Assembly (NCBI RefSeq): GCF_036075115.1
Contig: NZ_CP107958.1
Location: 5,456,001-5,520,000 of the forward strand
DNA from: Streptomyces sp. NBC_00377
Lineage (GTDB): Bacteria > Actinomycetota > Actinomycetes > Streptomycetales > Streptomycetaceae
Direction of reading: 5' to 3'
DNA: 64,000 nt
Translations under genes and position numbers: made by a program
The notes under the pieces: generated by a model
What the model saw: only the letters and a program-made list of their open reading frames with translations
Databases searched by the model: none
What the model was told of the DNA's origin: nothing
Shown: in pieces, positions 1 through 8,268 of the stretch
Layout: every line of letters starts with the position of its first letter
Position numbering within the stretch: position 1 is the stretch's first letter

Positions 1-726
1 GTACGGGCCGTGCCCGCCGGGCAGTTGGCGACCGTGGCGAGCTGGGCCGAGGAGCGCCGGGCGCCGCTGCATGTGCACCTGTCCGAGCAGACCGCCGAGA
101 ACGACGCCTGCCTCGCCGCCCACGGCCGCACGCCCACCCAGCTCCTCGCCGAGCACGGCGTCCTCGGGCCACGCACCACCGGCGTCCACAACACCCACCT
201 CACCGACGAGGACATCACCCTCCTCGGCCGGTCAGGCACCGGCACCTGCATGTGCCCGACGACCGAACGGGACCTCGCCGACGGCATCGGCCCGGCCGTC
301 GCCCTCCAGGCCGCGGGCTCACCGCTCTCCCTCGGCTCCGACAGCCACGCCGTCATCGACCTCCTCGAAGAGGCCCGCGCGATGGAGCTGAACGAGCGGC
401 TGCGCACCCGCACCCGGGGTCACTGGACCGCGGCGGCCCTGCTGCGCGCCGCGTCCGCCGACGGCCACGCCGCCCTCGGCAACCCGGACGCGGGCACCCT
501 GGAGACCGGCGCGGCGGCCGACTTCACGACCCTCGCGCTCGACTCGGTCAGGACGGCGGGCCCGGTGCCCAGACTGGGCGCCGAGACGGCCGTATTCGCG
601 GCGACCGCGGCGGACGTACGGCATACGGTCGTCGCCGGGCGGCACGTCGTACGCGACGGGGCGCACACGCTCGTCCCCGATGTGCCGCAGGCCCTCGCGC
701 GGGCCGTGGCGGCCCTGCACGCCTGA
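1..726 (+). CDS. hutF: Formimidoylglutamate deiminase, C-terminal part (start lies before the window)
   Basis: The frame is open from base 1, so only the last 241 residues are visible. HutF deiminates N-formimidoyl-L-glutamate to N-formyl-L-glutamate in histidine degradation. It is an amidohydrolase-fold enzyme of the cytoplasm. Visible family marks are HVHLSEQ near base 70, the GVHNTHLTDED stretch, MCPTTERDLADG and SLGSDSHAVIDLLEE with the metal-site Asp. The C-terminus has the usual small beta domain (TAADVRHTVVAGRHVVRDG). The next gene, hutI, starts 59 bp downstream and catalyses the preceding step, which supports the call. The internal GTG at base 10 is not the true start. Confidence 0.93.
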   Translation, partial: VRAVPAGQLATVASWAEERRAPLHVHLSEQTAENDACLAAHGRTPTQLLAEHGVLGPRTTGVHNTHLTDEDITLLGRSGTGTCMCPTTERDLADGIGPAVALQAAGSPLSLGSDSHAVIDLLEEARAMELNERLRTRTRGHWTAAALLRAASADGHAALGNPDAGTLETGAAADFTTLALDSVRTAGPVPRLGAETAVFAATAADVRHTVVAGRHVVRDGAHTLVPDVPQALARAVAALHA

Positions 727-785
727 CCCGGGCGGCCGCCGCCACCGCCTCTTCCCCCGCCCCCGTCGACCACGAGGACACGACG

Positions 786-2018
786 ATGAGCAGCAGCACC
801 GGTACGACCGGCACGAGCACCGTCATCACCGACATCGCCATGCTGGTCACCAACGATCCCTCCCTCGGATCCGGGTCCCCCCGCCCGAGCACCTTCGGGA
901 GTGGGGGAGGCTCTCCCCTGGGCGTGATCCGGGACGCGGCCGTCGTCATCGAGGGCGACCGCGTCGTGTGGACCGGTGAATCAAGCAAAGCACCCGCCAC
1001 TGACAACCGGGTCGACGCCGGTGGCCGGGCGGTCCTCCCGGGCTTCGTCGACTCCCACTCCCACCTGGTCTTCGCGGGCGACCGCACCGAGGAGTTCAAC
1101 GCCCGCATGTCGGGCCGCGGTTACACGGCGGGCGGCATCCGCACCACGGTGGCGGCCACCCGGGCGGCCACCGACGGGGAACTGGAGGCGAACCTCACGC
1201 GTTTCCTCTCCGAGGCCCTCCGCCAGGGCACCACCACCTTGGAGACCAAGTCGGGCTACGGCCTGACGGTCGCCGACGAGGCCCGCGCCCTGCGCCTCGC
1301 CGCCGCCCACACCGACGAGGTCACCTACCTCGGCGCCCACATCGTCTCCCCCGACTTCGCCGACGACCCGGCCGCCTACGTGGCGCTGGTCACCGGCGAG
1401 ATGCTCGACGCCTGCGCGCCGCACGCCCGCTGGATCGACGTCTTCTGCGAGAAGGGCGCCTTCGACGGCGACCAGGCCCGCGCGATCCTCACCGCCGGCA
1501 AGGCGAAGGGACTGCACCCCCGCATCCACGCCAACCAGCTCTCCTACGGGCCCGGCGTGCAGCTGGCGGTCGAGCTGGACGCGGCCAGCGCCGACCACTG
1601 CACCCACCTCACGGACGCGGACGTCGACGCCCTCGCGAGCGGCGACACGGTCGCCACGCTGCTGCCCGGCGCCGAGTTCTCCACCCGCGCCGAGTGGCCG
1701 GACGCCCGCCGGCTGCTGGACGCGGGCGTCACGGTCGCCCTCTCCACGGACTGCAACCCCGGCTCGTCCTTCACCTCGTCCGTGCCGTTCTGTATCGCGC
1801 TCGCGGTACGGGACATGGGGATGACGCCGGACGAGGCGGTGTGGTCGGCGACCGCGGGCGGGGCTGCGGCCCTGCGCCGCACGGACGTCGGACGGGTGGC
1901 CCCCGGCGCGTACGCCGACCTGACCTTCCTGGACGCTCCGAGCCACGTCCACCTGGCCTACCGGCCCGGCGTACCGCTCGTCTCGCAGGTGTGGCGGCGC
2001 GGCGTACGGGTCGTCTGA
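786..2018 (+). CDS. hutI: Imidazolonepropionase
   Basis: 410 residues. It hydrolyses 4-imidazolone-5-propanoate to N-formimidoyl-L-glutamate in the histidine utilisation pathway. The amidohydrolase HxH motif is in VDSHSHLVFAGDR near residue 88, with EEFNARMSGRGYTAGGI after it. Further metal-site residues lie in HANQLSYGPG (about residue 248), DHCTHL and STDCNPGSS (about residue 320). The ATG at 786 follows an in-frame open stretch, and family members start at the equivalent of TDIAMLVTNDPSLG. Oddity: residues 31-44 (PRPSTFGSGGGSP) are encoded by a palindromic repeat at 876-908 and look like an in-frame insertion between LGSG and SPLGVIRDAAVV. The 3' end overlaps the convergent EamA gene by 61 bp. 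Confidence 0.95.
   Translation: MSSSTGTTGTSTVITDIAMLVTNDPSLGSGSPRPSTFGSGGGSPLGVIRDAAVVIEGDRVVWTGESSKAPATDNRVDAGGRAVLPGFVDSHSHLVFAGDRTEEFNARMSGRGYTAGGIRTTVAATRAATDGELEANLTRFLSEALRQGTTTLETKSGYGLTVADEARALRLAAAHTDEVTYLGAHIVSPDFADDPAAYVALVTGEMLDACAPHARWIDVFCEKGAFDGDQARAILTAGKAKGLHPRIHANQLSYGPGVQLAVELDAASADHCTHLTDADVDALASGDTVATLLPGAEFSTRAEWPDARRLLDAGVTVALSTDCNPGSSFTSSVPFCIALAVRDMGMTPDEAVWSATAGGAAALRRTDVGRVAPGAYADLTFLDAPSHVHLAYRPGVPLVSQVWRRGVRVV
876..908. repeat. Palindromic repeat inside hutI
   Basis: The arms TCCCCC...CCCGA and TCGGG...GGGGGA form an inverted repeat, followed at once by a second small hairpin (GGGGAG-GCT-CTCCCC, 904-918). This has the look of the small dispersed palindromes usually found between Streptomyces genes. 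Here it is inside a coding sequence and keeps the frame, adding a Gly/Ser/Pro-rich loop near the N-terminus of HutI. Confidence 0.65.
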
Positions 2019-3058
2019 CCGGGCGTCCCGGCGGGCGTCTCGGCGGAAGCAGCCTCACGGGGCGTCGCGTCGGGGTCGGCCGCCGGCTCCTGCCCACGGT
2101 CCGCCACCGACCGTCCCCATCCGGTGCCGACGAGCACGAGCACCGCGCCCACGTAGCCGAGCCACCCGGGCCGGTCCCCGGCGAGCGCGATGCCCACGGC
2201 GGCCGCCCACACCGGTTCGGTGCCCAGCAGCAGGCTGACCCGGGAGGGCGACGTACGGCGGACCGCCCACATCTGCACGAAGAACGCGAACAGGGTGCAG
2301 AAGACGGAGAGGTAGACCAGCCCCAGCCAGTCGCCGCCGTCGAAGTCCGCCGCGGCCGCCCACGGCGACGCTCCCGTCCCCGGCGCGGCCGCCAGCACCG
2401 CGAACACGGCCACCGCGGAACCCAGTTGAACCGTCGTCAGCGACAACGCGTCGGCGCCTCGTACCGCGTCCATGCGCGCCATGGCCAGCACGTGCACGGT
2501 ACGGGCGACGGCCGCCCCCAGCATCAGCAGATCGCCCCCCGACGGAGCGGTGAACCCGGCGCCCTGCGTCAGCAGCGCCACGCCGAGCACCGACAGCCCG
2601 GCCGCCGCCACGAAGGCCCCGGGCAGTCGCACCCCGCGCACCCGGCTCTCCGCGAGCGGGGTGAAGACCATGGTCAGACTGATGATCAGCCCGGCATTGG
2701 TGGCGGAGGTGTGCACCACGCCGTACGTCTCCAGCAGGAAGATCACGGCCAGGATCAGCCCCAGCACGCCGGCCCCACGCCACTGCGGCCCGCTGAGCGC
2801 GCGCAGCCGCCTGCGCCCGGCGATTACCAGCACCGGCAGCACCACGGCGAACCGCAGCACCAGCACGGCCGCCACGGTGTCCGCGGTGGTGACGCCCTTG
2901 GCGGCCAGATAACTGGAACCCCAGACCACCGCGACGAGCAGAACGGGCAGATCGGCGAGCCGTCCGAGGCGGGAAGGGGCCGCAGGCGAGCCCGGGGAGA
3001 CCGGTGAGGCCGCCGGGACGGGGGAGGAGACGGGGGAGTCGGGCACGGGGCACCTCAT
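1958..3058 (-). CDS. EamA-family (DMT superfamily) membrane transporter
   Basis: 366 residues with about ten hydrophobic segments, arranged as the two five-helix EamA halves. Family marks are VVWGSSYLAAKG near residue 50, ETYGVVHTSATNAGLIISLTMVFTPL, and the second-half counterpart SRVSLLLGTEPVWAAAVGIALAGDRPG. Members export amino acids or other small metabolites; the substrate here cannot be read from sequence. The Pro/Ser/Ala-rich first 30 residues and the Thr/Arg-rich tail of about 50 residues are low complexity. The start is the ATG at 3058, though a GTG four codons in, after GAGGTG, is an alternative. The last 61 bp are antisense to hutI. Confidence 0.85.
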   Translation of the reverse strand: MRCPVPDSPVSSPVPAASPVSPGSPAAPSRLGRLADLPVLLVAVVWGSSYLAAKGVTTADTVAAVLVLRFAVVLPVLVIAGRRRLRALSGPQWRGAGVLGLILAVIFLLETYGVVHTSATNAGLIISLTMVFTPLAESRVRGVRLPGAFVAAAGLSVLGVALLTQGAGFTAPSGGDLLMLGAAVARTVHVLAMARMDAVRGADALSLTTVQLGSAVAVFAVLAAAPGTGASPWAAAADFDGGDWLGLVYLSVFCTLFAFFVQMWAVRRTSPSRVSLLLGTEPVWAAAVGIALAGDRPGWLGYVGAVLVLVGTGWGRSVADRGQEPAADPDATPREAASAETPAGTPGQTTRTPRRHTCETSGTPGR

Positions 3059-3274
3059 GGACAGAGGACGTGGCTGGCCCAGCGGCTCTGCTGGTCAGAG
3101 GGCTGGGCCAGAGTAGTCACCGCGAGGAATGCGGCCGACGGGTTTTCAGCATGAGGACACCCCGGCCCCACGGACGGCCGTCCGCCGCCCGGAGCCCGGA
3201 GCCCGGAGCCCGCAGCCCGCATGGCGCCGAGCCGCCGCCTGCCGCCCGGCGTTCAGGGGCCGCCCGCAGGACGC

Positions 3275-4810
3275 TCAAGCCGCCCCGGCCCGCCACAGCT
3301 GGGCGCCCGACTCGTCCAGGGGCTCCAGGGACAGTCCGCCGGTTCCCTGGGCGGTGAGGGCCGTCAGGATGGCGATGGCGGGTCGGATCGTGCCGTCGCC
3401 GTCCACGGTGAACCTCAGGTTCTGACCGTTGTCGCCGTCCACCGAGGAGCAGTCCCAGACGCCCACGCCGTTGTCGACCGAGCCGCGGCTGTCCAGGCAG
3501 AAGGCGGGGTCGGCGTACGACTGGAGCACCTCGCGTGAGGCGTCGACCCGCCAGCGCTGGCTGGGGGAGGCGGTACAGGGCACGGTGACGACGTCCGTGC
3601 CGTTGTCGAGGTCGCCCGCCACCTCCAGGCAGCGGCCCGTGGCCACGTTCACGACCTGGGCGTACGCCGCGCCGGGCGGCCGTACGGGGGCCGGGGACGG
3701 GGACGGCGTGGTGCTGGGTTCTGGCGGTGCGGCGGTGCGGGTCGGGGAGGGACGCGGCGACCGGGACGGTGACGGGGAGGCGGTGCCCGGTACGGCGGGC
3801 ACCGCGACCGTCGCCGTGACGGTCACCGGCGGCGCGGTCGACGGCCCGGCGGCGACGGGACCCGACGGGTCCCCGCCCGACCCGCCGTTGGCCACCAGCA
3901 GGAACAGCAGCGGCACCACGGCGACCCCCAGCACCGCCGACGCCAGCACGACCCGGCGGGCCGGTCTGCGTGCGGCTCTCGGCGCCGGGCGGGGCGACTC
4001 GCGCACGTCCATGACGTACGCCGCCCCGCCCCATGGCAGCAGCCCCTCGGCGAGGGCCCCGCGCGGGGTGTCGCGCAGCGCGCACTGCTCCTCGTAGGCG
4101 GTCGCGCAGTGCGGGCAGTGCGTCATGTGGACGTCGAGGTCGGGGCTGTGCCGGGGGCCGTCCGCACGTACCGACTGCTCGATCAGACGGCGGAAGTCCC
4201 CGCAGCGGGGATCGTCCGAGGCGGCGAGGCGGTACCGCAGACAGGTCTGCGCCAGGACCTGGAGGGCGGGGCCCGCGCCGTACGTGACGTCCTCGGGGGT
4301 CAGTCCGAGCAGCGCGGCCGTCCGCTCCACGGGCTCGCGTTCCACGACGCCGTACCAGACGATTCCCTGTGCGCGGGAGGGCAGCGAGCGGAACGCGCCG
4401 AGCAGCGGCGGCACCGGGCCGCCGGGGGCCGCCGTGTTGACGACGAGCAGCAGTGCCGCGTCCAGCCCGCCGGCCCGGTCGTCGGCGGCCCAGTCCGCGG
4501 CCACCTGCCAGGACAGCAGCAGCAGCTGATGCCGCCAGGGGCCGCCGGGGTCGTTGCCGCGAGCCGTCTCCCGGGCGGCCAGAGTGAACGCCTCGGCCGC
4601 GAGGCGCCGCGCCGCCGGTTCGCTGGTCGTGCAGCGGCGGGCGTAGGCCAGGACGGCCGGGTGGTGGCGGGCACGGAGGGTGCGCAGCGCCGGGTACGCG
4701 GCGGCGGGGGCGGCGCGGAGCCGGTCGGTGAGGTACGCGTCGGAACCGTCGAGACCGTCGGTGCTCACGTCGTCGCTGTCGCTGTCGCCGACGCCGTCGG
4801 CAGGGGCCAT
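3275..4810 (-). CDS. Membrane protein with sigma-70-like N-terminus, zinc-finger motif and C-terminal ricin-type lectin domain
   Basis: 511 residues. Residues 1-210 look like a degenerate ECF-type sigma factor: a region-2-like helical stretch (HHPAVLAYARRCTTSE) and a region-4-like stretch (SLPSRAQGIVWYGVVERE, then AALLGLTPEDV). Next comes HMTHCPHC at about 227-234, an HxxxCxxC pattern as in zinc-binding anti-sigma factors. One membrane segment follows at about 287-309 (VVLASAVLGVAVVPLLFLLV), then a Ser/Pro/Thr linker. The C-terminal part, about 383-511, is a ricin B-type domain (ATGRCLEVAGD, CLDSRGSVDNGVGVWDC, QLWRAGAA). I infer the lectin part is outside the cell and the sigma-like part inside. 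Whether it still binds RNA polymerase is unknown. It is followed downstream by the EamA gene and lies next to the SigB-type sigma gene. Confidence 0.8.
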   Translation of the reverse strand: MAPADGVGDSDSDDVSTDGLDGSDAYLTDRLRAAPAAAYPALRTLRARHHPAVLAYARRCTTSEPAARRLAAEAFTLAARETARGNDPGGPWRHQLLLLSWQVAADWAADDRAGGLDAALLLVVNTAAPGGPVPPLLGAFRSLPSRAQGIVWYGVVEREPVERTAALLGLTPEDVTYGAGPALQVLAQTCLRYRLAASDDPRCGDFRRLIEQSVRADGPRHSPDLDVHMTHCPHCATAYEEQCALRDTPRGALAEGLLPWGGAAYVMDVRESPRPAPRAARRPARRVVLASAVLGVAVVPLLFLLVANGGSGGDPSGPVAAGPSTAPPVTVTATVAVPAVPGTASPSPSRSPRPSPTRTAAPPEPSTTPSPSPAPVRPPGAAYAQVVNVATGRCLEVAGDLDNGTDVVTVPCTASPSQRWRVDASREVLQSYADPAFCLDSRGSVDNGVGVWDCSSVDGDNGQNLRFTVDGDGTIRPAIAILTALTAQGTGGLSLEPLDESGAQLWRAGAA

Positions 4811-5107
4811 GGGGGTCGCCTCCTCGCGGGATGCACGGACATCCGGTTGCTGACGTACTGGTCAGTCTGGGGTGAGGGTGACCATAGTGGCGACCGGGGT
4901 TCCGTGGGGAGGGTTTCCGGGGGTAACCGAAACAACCGCAGGGGCGTTTGCCGGTGGCCCGGTGGCCGAAGCGGGGGCTGGGGGCCGAGGGGTGAGCACG
5001 ACGTCGGTGTCCGTGTCCGGGCGGGTGGGCCGGAGACGGACAAACCGGGCGAGCACGGATACGGCCGCGGACCCCTCGGGGTGGGTCCGCGGCCGGATGC
5101 CTGGGTG

Positions 5108-6031
5108 CTACTCCTCGACGGTCAGCCCCTTGCGCAGCCGCACCAGCGTCCGCGACAGCAGCCGCGACACGTGCATCTGCGAGATGCCGAGTTCCTCGCC
5201 GATCTCCGACTGGGTCAGACCGGCGACGAAGCGGAGGGAGAGGATCTGCCGGTCGCGGGACGCGAGTTCGGCGATCAGCGGTTTCAACGACTCCACGTAC
5301 TCGATGCCTTCGAGCCCGTGGTCCTCGTAGCCGATGCGGTCGGCGAGGGCGCCCTCGGAGTCGTCGTCCTCCGGCTGCGCGTCCAGGGACGAGGCCGTGT
5401 ACGCGTTGGACGCGGCCATGCCCTCGACGACCTCGTCGTTGGAGATGCCGAGACGTTCGGCCAGCTCCACCACGGTGGGCGCCCGGTCCAGCTTCTGGGC
5501 CAGTTCGTCACCCGCCTTGGCCAGTTCGATCCGGAGTTCCTGGAGGCGGCGCGGGACGCGGACCGACCACGAGGTGTCGCGGAAGAAGCGCTTGATCTCG
5601 CCGATGATGGTTGGCATCGCGAAGGTCGGGAACTCGACGCCGCGCGACAGCTCGAAACGGTCGATCGCCTTGATCAGGCCGATGGTGCCGACCTGGATGA
5701 TGTCCTCCATCGGCTCACTGCGGGAGCGGAAGCGGGAGGCGGCGAACTTGACCAGTGCGAGGTTCAGTTCGACGAGGGTGTTGCGCACGTACGAGTACTC
5801 GTACGTGCCCTCTTCGAGGGATTCGAGCCGCGCGAACAGGGTCTTGGACAGAGCCCGCGCGTCGACGGCTGTGACCTCGTCGTACGGGGGGATCTCCGGA
5901 AAGCCGGCGAGGAGGTCGGTGGGGTCGACGTCCGGTGCCGCGTCCTGCGCGATGGGTTCCAGATGTTCTTGGTCCGGTGGGGGTGTCGACGTCGCTCCGC
6001 GGGTAGGCGGTGCGTCGAGCCGGGGTGACAT
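5108..6031 (-). CDS. sigI: SigB/SigF-family RNA polymerase sigma factor (SigI-like)
   Basis: 307 residues from the ATG at 6031, which has GGAGGA five bases upstream; an in-frame ATG at 6043 would add four residues. It directs RNA polymerase to stress or developmental promoters. Region 2 is clear (LVKFAASRFRSR, EPMEDIIQVGTIGLIKAIDRFE, FPTFAMPTIIGEIKRFFRD). Region 3 follows (WSVRVPRRLQELR), and region 4 ends with the helix-turn-helix LTQSEIGEELGISQMHVSRL near residues 270-290. It is divergent from STAS and HATPase genes, the classic partner-switching set. From memory, S. coelicolor SigI (SCO3068) with ArsI and PrsI has this arrangement; the symbol rests on that, not on alignment. Confidence 0.88.
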   Translation of the reverse strand: MSPRLDAPPTRGATSTPPPDQEHLEPIAQDAAPDVDPTDLLAGFPEIPPYDEVTAVDARALSKTLFARLESLEEGTYEYSYVRNTLVELNLALVKFAASRFRSRSEPMEDIIQVGTIGLIKAIDRFELSRGVEFPTFAMPTIIGEIKRFFRDTSWSVRVPRRLQELRIELAKAGDELAQKLDRAPTVVELAERLGISNDEVVEGMAASNAYTASSLDAQPEDDDSEGALADRIGYEDHGLEGIEYVESLKPLIAELASRDRQILSLRFVAGLTQSEIGEELGISQMHVSRLLSRTLVRLRKGLTVEE

Positions 6032-6282
6032 GATGTCCTCCATCGTTCTCGGCTTATGGCTGCCGAAGCCACTGAGCGCACTACGGTGTGCGGCGCCTCC
6101 AAAGCCGGCCGTGTCGGTTAGGTGCTTCTACTAGCCCTACCCGCTTTACTTGCCCCGCCGCAAGTGCATTTTGTGCGGCTATGTCCGTTTGTGTGTGATT
6201 GTTCGGGTGTTGAGGTGCGGGTCGAAGGCGTAAGGTGCGAGGGCGTCAGCAAGCAGTCAACGACCCCAGGAGAAGAGACGGC

Positions 6283-6678
6283 ATGGACCGCGGGACGGTC
6301 GGCAGCGCACAGTCGGGCCGGCTTCTGGTCGAGGTGCGGCAAGAGGGCTCTAGCGCCGTCGTGACTCCGGCGGGTGAGCTCGATCACCACACCGCCGATC
6401 TGTTGCGTGAGCCACTGGAGGACTGCCTCTCCAAGGGACTCAGTCGCCTCGTGGTGGACTGCGCCCGTCTGGAGTTCTGCGACTCCACCGGGCTCAACGT
6501 GCTGCTCGGCGCCCGCCTGAAGGCGGAGGCGGCCGGTGGAGGGGTCCATCTGGCGGGCATGCTCCCCGTGGTGGCCCGGGTCTTCGAGATCACCGGTGCG
6601 GACGCTGTGTTCACCGTGCACGACACGGTGGAGGCGGCCCTTGCCGACGGGCGCGACGGGCGTGACGAGGACGGCTGA
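6283..6678 (+). CDS. arsI: STAS-domain anti-anti-sigma factor (ArsI-like)
   Basis: 131 residues, start ATG 6283 with AGGAGAAG upstream. The STAS fold is recognisable from VVTPAGELDHHTADLLREPL and RLVVDCARLEFCDSTGLNVLLGA. The Ser in DSTGLN, near residue 70, is the position phosphorylated by the cognate anti-sigma kinase in SpoIIAA/RsbV-type proteins. Unphosphorylated protein would bind the anti-sigma factor encoded next and release the sigma factor encoded on the opposite strand. The ArsI name follows recall of the S. coelicolor sigI locus. Confidence 0.88.
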   Translation: MDRGTVGSAQSGRLLVEVRQEGSSAVVTPAGELDHHTADLLREPLEDCLSKGLSRLVVDCARLEFCDSTGLNVLLGARLKAEAAGGGVHLAGMLPVVARVFEITGADAVFTVHDTVEAALADGRDGRDEDG

Positions 6679-6882
6679 GTTCCGCCGTCCGCCGGAAACG
6701 GGTGCGAACGGACGTGAACGGGGGGTGTTCCGGCGGTTCCCTCGGGCAGGAGACATCCTGAACCCGAACATGTCGGCGCCGATGCCGACGCGAACGCCGT
6801 CCGTCTACGTACAGAACCCTGTAGTGATGCGACTTGTGAATTGTGATCTGGTGGATCGGGGAATCGGTGAGGTGAAGCGCTG

Positions 6883-7431
6883 ATGAGCACCACCCGGCCT
6901 TGCTCGCCGGGCGACCGCGGCCCGGAGCCCAGCGGCGCTTCCGAAGCGTCCGAGGGGGGCGCACAGGGGGCTGAGGCGTCCGAAGGGGGCGCGGCGACCG
7001 TGGTATCAGGGTCGCCGGGCGGCCGCCAGGTACGCCGGCTGAGCTTCGACGACGTCGGCGGGGTGGTCCCGCTCGCCCGGGACTTCGCACGCCAGGCCCT
7101 GTACGCGTGGGACTGGCTGCCCGCCGCCACCGCCGACCGGCGAGCCGCCGCCGAGGACGTGCTGCTCGTGGTCTCCGAACTGGTCACCAACGCGTGTCTG
7201 CACGCCGAGGGGCCGGACCGGATGGTCCTCAGCTGCGACAACAAGGTGATCCGCGTCGAGATCTCCGACCGCGGCGCGGGTCAGCCCGCCCCGCGCACCC
7301 CGCACCGCGCCGGCCGCCCCGGCGGCCACGGCATGTTCATCGTCCAGCGCCTCTGCCTGGACTGGGGCGTCGTCCGCACCCCGGGCGTCACGGGCAAGAC
7401 GGTCTGGGCGGAACTGGGCGCCCCGGCCTGA
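6883..7431 (+). CDS. prsI: HATPase-family anti-sigma factor (PrsI-like, RsbW/SpoIIAB type)
   Basis: 182 residues. After a low-complexity Gly/Ser/Ala/Glu N-terminus of about 50 residues comes a GHKL ATPase domain. The N-box is VVSELVTNACLHA near 103-115, the G1-like region is EISDRGAGQPAP, and a G2-like GGHGMFIVQRLC follows. It lacks a phosphoacceptor His, as expected for a serine kinase or anti-sigma factor. It is 204 bp downstream of the STAS gene, likely co-transcribed but with room for its own promoter. The expected role is to hold the divergently encoded sigma factor until the STAS partner competes. Confidence 0.87.
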   Translation: MSTTRPCSPGDRGPEPSGASEASEGGAQGAEASEGGAATVVSGSPGGRQVRRLSFDDVGGVVPLARDFARQALYAWDWLPAATADRRAAAEDVLLVVSELVTNACLHAEGPDRMVLSCDNKVIRVEISDRGAGQPAPRTPHRAGRPGGHGMFIVQRLCLDWGVVRTPGVTGKTVWAELGAPA

Positions 7432-7438
7432 CGATCAA

Positions 7439-7467
7439 GGGCCCCGGGAACCTCCCTCCCCGGGCCC
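7439..7467 (+). terminator. Hairpin terminator after the anti-sigma gene
   Basis: GGGCCCCGGG and CCCGGGCCC pair with one bulged C across a loop of about nine bases, eight bases after the stop codon. No U-tract follows, as is usual in high-GC actinomycetes. Confidence 0.6.
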
Positions 7468-7535
7468 CCTCCGGCGGCTCGCTCCCCGGCACGGCTCCCT
7501 GCCGCCCGGGCCCCAGCCCGGCTCCCGGCCTCCCC

Positions 7536-7675
7536 GGCGTTCGGTGGCCCGCACCTCCCGGTCCCGGGTTTGCCTGGCGGTCGGTCGCCTGCACCTCCCG
7601 GACCTCGGTCCCCTTGGCGGTCGGCCGCCCGGACCTCGCTTCCTGGCCGGCACTCGGTCGCCCGTTCTCCGCGCC
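7536..7675. repeat. Imperfect 40-bp tandem repeat, about 3.5 copies
   Basis: Copies begin with GGCGTTCGG at 7536, GGCGGTCGG at 7576 and GGCGGTCGG at 7616, with a shorter last copy GGCACTCGG at 7649. Each continues as GTSGCCYGCACCTCCCGG or a decayed version. The GTCGGTCGCC core resembles part of the 29-bp unit that follows. Confidence 0.7.
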
Positions 7676-7712
7676 AGGGCCCGGCTCGCCCGTACCTCGG
7701 CGCCCGGGTCGG

Positions 7713-8060
7713 GTGCGCCTGTCGTCCTCCTGTCGGGTCGGGTGCGCCCGTCGTCCTTCCGTCGGGTCGGGTGCGCCCGTCGTCCTCCTGTCGGGTCGGG
7801 TGCGCCCGTCGTCCTTCCGTCGGGTCGGGTGCGCCTGCCGTCCTCCTGTCGGGTCGGGTGTGCCTGTCGTCCTCCTGTCGGGTCGGGTGTGCCTGTCGTC
7901 CTTCCGCCGGGCCGGGTGCGCGCCCGTCGTCCTCCTGCCGGGTCGGGTGCGCCTGCCGTCCTTCCGTCGGGTCGGGTGTGCCTGCCGTCCTCCTGTCGGG
8001 CCGGGTGTGCCCGTCGTCCTTCCGCCGGACCGGTTACGCCCGTCGTCCTTCCGCCGGACC
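7713..8060. repeat. 29-bp tandem repeat, about 12 copies
   Basis: The unit starts GTGYGCCYGYCGTCC and ends YCGGGTCGG. Copies begin at 7713, 7742, 7771, 7800, 7829, 7858, 7887, 7916, 7947, 7976, 8005 and 8033. The spacing is exactly 29 except for one 31-base step (a two-base insertion near 7919) and one final 28-base step. There are no spacers, so it is not a CRISPR array. Copies alternate between CTCCTG and CTTCCG variants at one position. Confidence 0.92.
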
Positions 8061-8268
8061 TGGCTGCACGACCGCTCGTGGTCGGCCCCGGGCTGGGGGC
8101 TGCCGTCTCCTCTCCGGTGATTCCGGCGCGCTGACGGCGCGGTCGACGTTCCCGGCGTGCCGCGCCGACGGCGCGTTCCGCGTCCTCGGGATCCCCTGGA
8201 TCCGTGCGCCGGATCGTCACAACTCCGGCGCGTACCTTCTCTTCCCTCCTCATCGCCCCGGGCGTACC

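Noticed and set aside
6836..6864. SigB-type promoter before the anti-sigma gene (GTGAAT and GGGAAT)
   Set aside because: Neither element is close enough to GTTT and GGGTAT, and the spacing is not ideal.
7713..8060. CRISPR array
   Set aside because: The unit length of 29 is suggestive, but copies are directly adjacent with no unique spacers and there are no cas genes in the window.
7544..8134. Protein-coding genes in the repeat block (open in several frames on both strands)
   Set aside because: All frames are open only because the repeat is GC-rich; translations are the repeat itself and have no starts with ribosome-binding sites.
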